Assembly (NCBI GenBank): GCA_002914805.1
Contig: JXTB01000402.1
Span: 260,133-324,132 of the forward strand
DNA: 64,000 bases
DNA from: Parasponia andersonii
Taxonomy: Eukaryota; Streptophyta; Magnoliopsida; Rosales; Cannabaceae
Direction: 5' to 3'
Positions 58,118 to 64,000 of this stretch are shown piece by piece (position 1 is the first letter of the stretch; each line of letters opens with the position of its first letter). The notes beneath the pieces were generated by a model. It worked only from the letters and a program-made list of their open reading frames with translations. It was not told the DNA's origin and made no database searches. A program made the translations under genes and the position numbers.

Positions 58118-59547
58118 CTCAATTGCCCACTTAAATAGTCATTCTGAAGCTTCAGGGTTTTGTGAAACCTACTTTAACAGAAAATTCATGAAAACTTTGA
58201 TGGAGTGCGCATGAAAATAAGGTCGAAGCTTCCTGGATGTGACAATGAGTGCTAATGCTAACTTCTCCATCTTTGGATATCTTACTTCGGCATCGAGCAA
58301 TCTTTTATGTATGTAGTATACCAGTCGCTGTATCTTTTCTTCTTTTCAAATTAACGCAACACTTGTCGTATATTTGGAAATAGCGAAGTATAAATACAAT
58401 TCTTCCCCCAGGTTTGGCTTCGACAAGAGTGGAGGAGAACCTAAGTGTGTTTTCAATTCTCGAAATACCTGCTCGTATTCTTTCGTCCACTCGAACCTCT
58501 TCGAACTCTTCAGTACTTCAAAGAATGGTTGGCACTTATCTGTTGACCTAGATACAAATCAACTTAATGCAACTACTCTTCCTGCTAGGCTTTGAACGTC
58601 TTTGGGTTTACGGGGGATTGCATATCGATTAATGCTTGTATCTTCTGGGGACTAGCTTCGATTCCTCACTGGTTGACCATAAACCCTAGGAATTTTCTAG
58701 ATCTTACCCCGAATACGAACTTCTAGGGGTTTAGCCTCATCTGATATTTTCGAAGAATTTTGAACATCTCATCAAGATGCTTGATGTGATCTTCAGCTCC
58801 CTTCGATTTCACCAGCATGTCATCAACATATACTTCCATTGTCTTGCCAATTTATTTTGCAAAAATCATATTGACAAGACGTTGATAAGTCGCTCCCGCA
58901 TTGAGTCCAAAAGGCATCTTCTTGTAACAGTACAATCCTCGGTCAATGATGAACGAAGTATGCTCCTCATCAAGCTCGTACATGGGGATTTGATTATATC
59001 CAGAATATGCATCCATAAAGCTTAACAGTTCATGTCCCGATGGCGTATCTACGAGTTGGTCGATTCTCGGAAGGGGAAAACTATCCTTCAAGCACGCCTT
59101 GTTGAGGTGGTGAAATCGATACAAGTTCTCCACTTCCCGTTGGGTTTCTTTACTAAAACTGGGTTTGCAAGCCAGTTTGGATAGAAAGATTCCCGAATGA
59201 ATCCAATCTCGAGCAGTTTCTCTACCTCTTCTTTCAATGCGACGTAGCGTTCTGGATTCATACCTCTTCTTTTTTGTCATACAAGCTTCCTCATCGTATC
59301 TATATTGAGGTGGTGACACATGATATTCGGAATGTTTCTATGCGAAGATATCCAAATTTGATTTCATAAAAGCGATTAATGAAGCTCGCATGGATTCTTG
59401 AAACTTCGCTCTGATTTTAAGAACCTTTGAAGACCTATCGATTGGCAAATCTTCCAAGTCTTCTATAGGTCTAGTTTTGACCTCACCATCAATTTCTCGA
59501 GGGTCGAGGTTATCGATTGACGTTCCGCTTGATGCTTTGCCTGACAC
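58118..59547 (-). pseudogene. Reverse transcriptase of element 2
   Basis: The N-terminal part at 59338-59547 (MSGKASSGTS; PIEDLEDLPIDRSSK; FMKSNLDIFA) is followed by a stop. Then 58852-59319 holds most of the fingers and palm: VENLYRFHHLNKACLKDSFP, PLPRIDQLVD, SFMDAYSGYNQIPM (containing a catalytic Asp), KMPFGLNAGATYQRLVN. After another stop the active-site YVDD is encoded at 58819-58830 (reverse complement). RKFLGFMVNQ and later thumb/connection sequence toward 58118 are riddled with stops and frameshifts. The enzyme would copy element RNA to DNA and is inactive here. Confidence 0.87.
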
Positions 59548-59801
59548 TTCTGATGCTTTCCTTGATGTTTCTCCTTGTAGCTAGACCATCATCGTGCGAG
59601 GTGTCATATCTTTTGTTGCAAGCTCTATTGAGTTATTATAACAAGTCCTCGCATCATATTGGTTACCTCGCAGCTCGCCTACTCCTTGTTGAGTTGGGAA
59701 CTTTATAGCGAGATAATAGATCGAAGTTACTACTCGAAGTTCCCTCAGTGTCGTCTTCCTAGTACAATATTAAATGCAAAAGGGCAATCCACAACTAAGA
59801 A

Positions 59802-60095
59802 TTAGGTCATTACCGTTGAAACCCTATGATAGGTTCCAACGTTGACCATTAACTTAATTATGCCCCTAGGCATTATGCTATTACCAGTAAATTCGTAGAG
59901 TGGGGTGATAGCAGGCTTCAAGTCACTTTTACTCAACCCCATCTTCTTGAAGGCGTCATAGTACAGGATGTCGACAGCGCTGTCATTATCGACCAATACT
60001 CGCCATAGCTGCGTGCTTCCACAGTTGATCTTTATGACCAATGCATCATTTTGTGGGTAATGGACCTTCCTGGCATCCTTCTCCGTAAAGGTCAC
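59802..60095 (-). pseudogene. Aspartic protease of element 2
   Basis: The frame reads MTFTEKDARKVHYPQNDALV, then QLWRVLVDNDSAVDILYYDA and FKKMGLSKSDLKPAITPLYE, then PRGIIKLMVNVGTYHRVSTV. The block WRVLVD..SAVDILYY is the retropepsin active-site region. The usual Gly after Asp-x is replaced by Asp (DND), which probably abolishes activity if the change is real. The protease would cleave the gag-pol polyprotein. It lies between gag and RT in the standard gypsy order. Confidence 0.8.
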
Positions 60096-60239
60096 TGCTC
60101 GAGATGCATGACATTAGTTAATGGTTGCTGTCGCGCTTCTCATGCATACCTATCTCGCACTCTTTTCAAATTTCCACCGATATGTAGGCCTCCAAAAAGA
60201 GTTTGCACCTCGCGTTGAATTTCTGGAGGTCACTGTTGG

Positions 60240-62020
60240 TCTTCTTCTTGCTTTCATTATTCAGTTTAGCGTATTGTTGCAGCTGCCCTTCTTTAATTAA
60301 TCTTTCGATTTCATCTTTTAAGGCAAAATAGTTATTGGTATCGTGTCCAATGTCATTATGATACTGTCAGAACTTGTTGGGGGTCACGCATCGCTCTATC
60401 TCTTTTCATCAGTTCCAGTTGACGATACCTCTTATGTTGGTTCGTGACTGTATAAATATGATCTATAGGTGCGTTCTGTTCAGTATAATTGTTGAACCTC
60501 ATGGGAGCTTTTGGAATCTCCTATTTTTTCTACTGGGGCTGCTTATCAGTCGTTTGTTCATTACTCCTTTTATTCAACCTTTTATTATTGTTATTGTTTG
60601 TGGTCGCATCTTTAACAGCATCTTTTCTTCATTCCTTTGTGAACTTATTAAGATTTTCGCATGAAGATTCCACTCTTAGATGCTGACCAACTCTACGATA
60701 GAAGTCTTCAAGGGTTCTGTATTCTCGCTCAAGTAAATCTTCCCAGAGTTTAGTTTTTGGTCGCACCCCAACCATCATTAGAGTTAAAACTCCTCCTTCA
60801 GGTGGGTTGTTGACCTTTGCCAATTCTGAGGTAAAGCGATTTAGGTAAGATCGTAGAGTTTCTTCCGAACTTTGCTGAATAGTAGACAGATTGACCAGTG
60901 GAACAGTGAAATTCTTCGCAGCCTGGAATTGCCTCAAGAATGCAGTCTGGAGTTGTTGCCAAGACGAGATTGAGCCGGACTTGAGTCCTTAGAACCACTT
61001 CTTCGCTGCTCTTGTGAGAGTTACAGCAAAACATCTGCAACGTGCAAGATCATCGACACAATGTAGTTCTATCAGGTCGTTGAAGTGATCCATATGATCT
61101 TGCGGATCAGTTTTCCTATCAAAAGTGTTTATGGTGGGAAGTTTGAATTCGGCAGGTAGGGCAGTAGCTCGAACCTCCTCACTAAATGGCGATTAACGAT
61201 ACCTATCAGTGAGCTCATCATCCCAGCCGGCAAGTACATCTAATGCGATCCTCAAATTATGAAGATCGACGTTCGAAGGGAGAGGGAGAATATTTTCTTT
61301 TGTTAGTGGTAGGGGTGGCCTTCGGTTGTTATCGCGATTTAAGGTAGATTGGTCAGGTAGGGTCTGTTGTGACCTTTGTAGGGTTTCCATTGAAATAGTG
61401 CGACGAGATCGACTTCGGTCACTGAGATGCGATGTGGATCGCTCTTGACTATGTCACTATTCTAGATGTTGTCTCAGGTCTGTAGGATTCTGTCGAGATT
61501 CCCTACTAATCCTTTTAAAGACACTCCTCGATTGTCTTTTTTGCTCATTGTTTAGACCATCACAATTGATGGTCACTCTCCAAGAAGGTTGTCGATGATT
61601 ACGATTTGTGCTCGAACTTTTAGTTCCAGATTCCAGGGGTAAGTCTGCGACCTTGCCTTTTCCCTTAGAGGTGCGATCTCTATGACGCTCCTGCCGGGCT
61701 TTATGCTGGTCGCGGTTCCCTGTCTCTAGGATCTGAATTCCTCTCTCAGGTTGTTAAGCAAGACGTTCTCTGGGACGTTCAACCTATGGTAGAGTTAGCA
61801 TCTGTCCCTCAGCAAGTCATCGTAAAGAGTCATTAATCTGACTTATAATTTGCTAAACGTTAACCAGTGCTTCTCCCATGCGATCCTGTCTCTGGACAAT
61901 ATTTTCTGGTACGGTCACGGCAGGCTGATCCTGAGCAGGATCTACCTGTGTAGCATCAGTGCTTTGGGATTGGATCTGGCTAGTTCTGGTGTTTCAGGTA
62001 GCGTTTCTAGTGTTTGCCAT
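60240..62020 (-). pseudogene. gag of element 2
   Basis: The ATG at 62018-62020 (MANTRNAT) opens a frame that runs, with many in-frame stops, through a basic region (SKGKGKVADLPLESGTK), METLQRSQQTLPDQS, and then the capsid/retrotransposon-gag domain at about 61190-60630: AEFKLPTINTFDRKTDPQDH, LARCRCFAVTLTRAAKKWF, SISSWQQLQTAFLRQFQAAK, EETLRSYLNRFTSELAKV, DFYRRVGQHLRVE. Stops at 61193-61195 and 60989-60991 interrupt it. Further on, near 60330, a shifted frame shows QYHNDIGHDTNNYFALKDEI, a degenerate version of the zinc-binding motif with its first Cys codon now TGA. Several stops sit where Gln codons (CAA/CAG) are expected. gag would form the virus-like particle. Confidence 0.85.
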
Positions 62021-62061
62021 TGTTGAACGAAGCAGAATTGACAAACTTCTTTGCCGAAATA

Positions 62062-62079
62062 GCCCTCCTTCTAGAGCCA
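62062..62079 (-). other. Primer-binding site of element 2
   Basis: On the minus strand TGGCTCTAGAAGGAGGGC lies two bases inside the 5' LTR. Its complement ends in CCA, as a tRNA 3' end would. I could not match it to a specific tRNA from memory. It differs from the PBS of element 1. Confidence 0.6.
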
Positions 62080-62081
62080 AT

Positions 62082-62715
62082 TGTTGACGAAGGTTTTGTC
62101 AACAATGAATTTAAGAAATCGCAAGGTGTGGCTTGTATGTGAAAAGAGTTGATTAATCAAAGCAAGTAAAAGAGACAAGAATTTTCTAGTAGTTCAGCCC
62201 CAAAAAAGATGAGCCTACGTCCACTGTTGTTCACTATTTTTTAGAGAATTACAAGAGTTTCGTTAAGTTTCCAGAAAGTAAAAATAATAAATCCCCAAAA
62301 TTCTTCCCAGAAGCCCAAGATCCCTCACAACAGCATTGAACTCCCTTTATATAGGTGAGGGTGGCTCAATGTTTCCCAATTATGAAAATAGATAAGTGAA
62401 TAATCAGAAAATACAATTTAAGTAACAATATAACTGGGTAATAACTTAAATGAGATGATTGGTCGATCTTAAAAGAGAAACTTTTGTTTTCCTTTTTTTG
62501 TAGATTATCCGTTTGACGAAACTTGGTCTAGTTTTCTTTTCATTCTAGTCGCACTTAACTCGTTCAGAGGAGGTCACACTTTATTCGGAGGGAGGTCGCA
62601 TTCGACTTACTCCGAAGAGGTTGCACTTAACTTACTCGTGCGACCTGACATATTCTCTTAGTCGCTAACTTTCTCTTTCTGGTATTAACCATATAGGTAT
62701 TTAGACTGCACAATA
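62082..62715 (-). repeat. 5' LTR of element 2
   Basis: 634 bp. On the plus strand it begins TGTTGACGAAGG and ends ACTGCACAATA, so its own-strand start is TATTGTGC instead of TGTTGTGC. A minus-strand TATA box (TATATAAAG) is at 62345-62353. It carries the same repeated TGCGACCT motifs in U3 (about 62550-62645) as its partner at 51639-52260. Confidence 0.88.
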
Positions 62716-63605
62716 GTTCATATGATTCTTTCCCTTGTTAATTAACTATGTTTTCCAGGAGAAACTACCAGTGTGCTTGTCTCTTTTTCTCACCGGAGTG
62801 TTAGTTGTTACAGTTGGTCTATTTTTGGTTTTTTCAACTTCTGCGTCCCTTTATAAATTTTGTTTACATCTTTTGCTTCTTCCTCCACTGACATGCTGAA
62901 GGGATTATGTACCATAAGACACAAAAATTTTGAATTTTGGATCATAAAAAAAGAAGACATGGCTTGATTTGGTTAAAATATATTTAATTCCCTTAATCCA
63001 AACTTTGGAGTTCGAAGGATCACTCAAACCAAAGCATTTTCCTTATAGGGCGGTAGAAAAAAAGCACCTCACATCCCAAAACATATCCGAGCAAAAAGTG
63101 GATCGGGAGCAAGATTTATAACATACATATTCACTCATAGAACATTATTTGTACAAATTTTATTGAAAAGTACATATAGTTAAGTTGGATTACTTATCTT
63201 TTTTTCTCAACTATCCTTTTTCTTTTTAATATTTAGTTTAAAAAAAGCATTGAAACTTGTTTCTCTACGTAGGAACCGGTATCCATTCTCAAGACCTGGT
63301 GTGGAAATATATGAGCTAAGCCGACTTATGATTCGTAATAGCATAAAATACGGTACTTGTACGTTTTTTCCACGTTTTTTTATGTATGAGAATTTATAAT
63401 ATGCGAGAATTTATAATACATATCTCTTTCCAGAAAGAAAGCACATATTGATAAGCTATGATATATCGGAACAAACTTCAGAAGAAAATGTAAGCCCTAA
63501 ATTGTCTTTTTCCATGACCCCGCAACAATATTTTATTACAAATTTATATATGCACATACATATTGAGTCAATTCCTCCCCGCTGAATAATCGAGTTAATG
63601 CAAGG
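62716..63605. other. Intergenic spacer between two related LTRs
   Basis: Mixed AT-rich sequence after the GTTCA target-site copy. No gene, TIR or splice pattern recognised. Confidence 0.5.
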
Positions 63606-64000
63606 TATTGTGCGGTCTAAAATCCTAAGGTCGCATAAGGGTTAAAGTTCGACCTCCTCCGTGATAGTTATGTGCGACCTCTTCCACAGGTTATATGCGA
63701 CATTCTCCGTGCAGTCTCTTTTGTATAAGTATGTGCGACCTTCTCTGTATAGGTGATGGACGACCTCTTCTGAAGGAAAAGGGAAACAAGTATATGCTAT
63801 GTCAAACAGAAAACCTACAAGGAAAGGGAAACAGAAATCTCCTATTTGTGATCAACTAGTTATCCGTTTTGAATGGTTATCCGATTATTTTATTATTTAA
63901 TTTATGTTACCCAATTGTATAGTTACCCGTTTACGCAATTAGGATTATAGGGATATAGGGTTACCTTTATCTATATAAAGGGGACTCAATGTTCCGAAGA
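63606..64000 (+). mobile_element. LTR related to element 2, plus orientation, cut by window end
   Basis: It starts TATTGTGCGGTCTAAAATCC, matching the own-strand start of the element 2 LTRs (TGTTGTGCGGTCTAAAAACC). It is followed by repeated TGCGACCTCTTCC-type motifs (63648-63770), GAAAGGGAAACAGAAATCTC, then a TATA box CTATATAAAG at 63971-63980 and GGGACTCAATG. The sequence stops inside R/U5 at 64000. Whether an element or only a solo LTR follows cannot be seen. Confidence 0.75.

Larger units (their letters stand above)
51639..62715 (-). mobile_element. Tat-lineage Ty3/gypsy element 2, near full length, decayed
   Basis: An 11.1-kb element lying on the minus strand. In its own direction: 5' LTR (62082-62715), PBS, gag, protease, RT, RNase H, integrase, short-repeat region, antisense ORF (on the plus strand of the window), polypurine tract, 3' LTR (51639-52260). 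The flanks are GTTAA (51634-51638) and GTTCA (62716-62720), a target duplication with one mismatch. The LTRs differ at about 10 percent of positions by hand count, plus small indels. The gene order matches the Tat type: no chromodomain, and an extra antisense ORF. In-frame stops and frameshifts in every gene make it inactive. Confidence 0.88.

Noticed and set aside
1..64000. CRISPR arrays, bacterial operons, riboswitches, phage modules
   Set aside because: The sequence is plant nuclear DNA with spliced ORFs, LTR retrotransposons and NIMIN genes. The tandem arrays found have no spacer-repeat structure.

Overview
The window is nuclear DNA from a flowering plant, most likely a eudicot. It is very AT-rich, contains long non-coding stretches, two assembly gaps (16819-17107 and 40868-41032) and a single N at 13782, and is dominated by Ty3/gypsy LTR retrotransposons and small inverted-repeat elements. 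I cannot name the species. Nothing bacterial is present: no operons, CRISPR arrays or prophage. I saw no tRNA or rRNA genes.

Only two host protein genes look functional. Both are single-exon, lie on the minus strand and encode small proteins of the NIMIN (NIM1/NPR1-interacting) family: 17122-17484 (120 aa) and 41510-41881 (123 aa). They share a VEEFFAIL(R/K)RIHVA block, a basic N-terminus and a C-terminal EAR-type DLN motif. They look like a local duplicate pair now 24 kb apart. The left copy has three TGACG cores within about 45 bp just upstream of a possible TATA box, an as-1-like arrangement that fits the salicylic-acid regulation known for this family. The right copy has only one TGACG core (in its likely 5' leader) and a G-box.

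Mobile DNA from left to right: a TIR/TSD-perfect MITE (2752-2931), a LINE 3' fragment (about 3800-4740), a solo LTR with a perfect GTATA duplication (9201-9650), an inverted-repeat segment containing a 460-bp tandem duplication (12775-14975), a scrambled chromovirus cluster (19653-27023), a Mutator-like non-autonomous element with near-perfect 10-bp target duplication (27671-28942), several foldbacks, and two large Ty3/gypsy elements that I assign to the Tat lineage.

Element 1 (31696-40504, plus strand) has matched LTRs and a perfect AGGAG target duplication. It has lost most of gag and all of protease, RT and RNase H, so a gag stub runs straight into integrase. Downstream of integrase lie three successive minisatellite arrays (69/73, 99 and 75 bp) whose units each contain an inverted repeat. 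After these comes a decayed antisense ORF with three short introns. Element 2 (51639-62715, minus strand) keeps recognisable gag, protease, RT, RNase H and integrase, all damaged, and also carries a spliced antisense ORF (53320-55416) between pol and its 3' LTR. A related LTR, in the opposite orientation, begins at 63606 and runs off the window.

The best candidates for a closer look are the spliced antisense genes in both elements, the hairpin-bearing minisatellites of element 1, and the contrast between the NIMIN promoters. None of these is certainly new: antisense extra ORFs and 3' tandem repeats are known for Tat-lineage retrotransposons.
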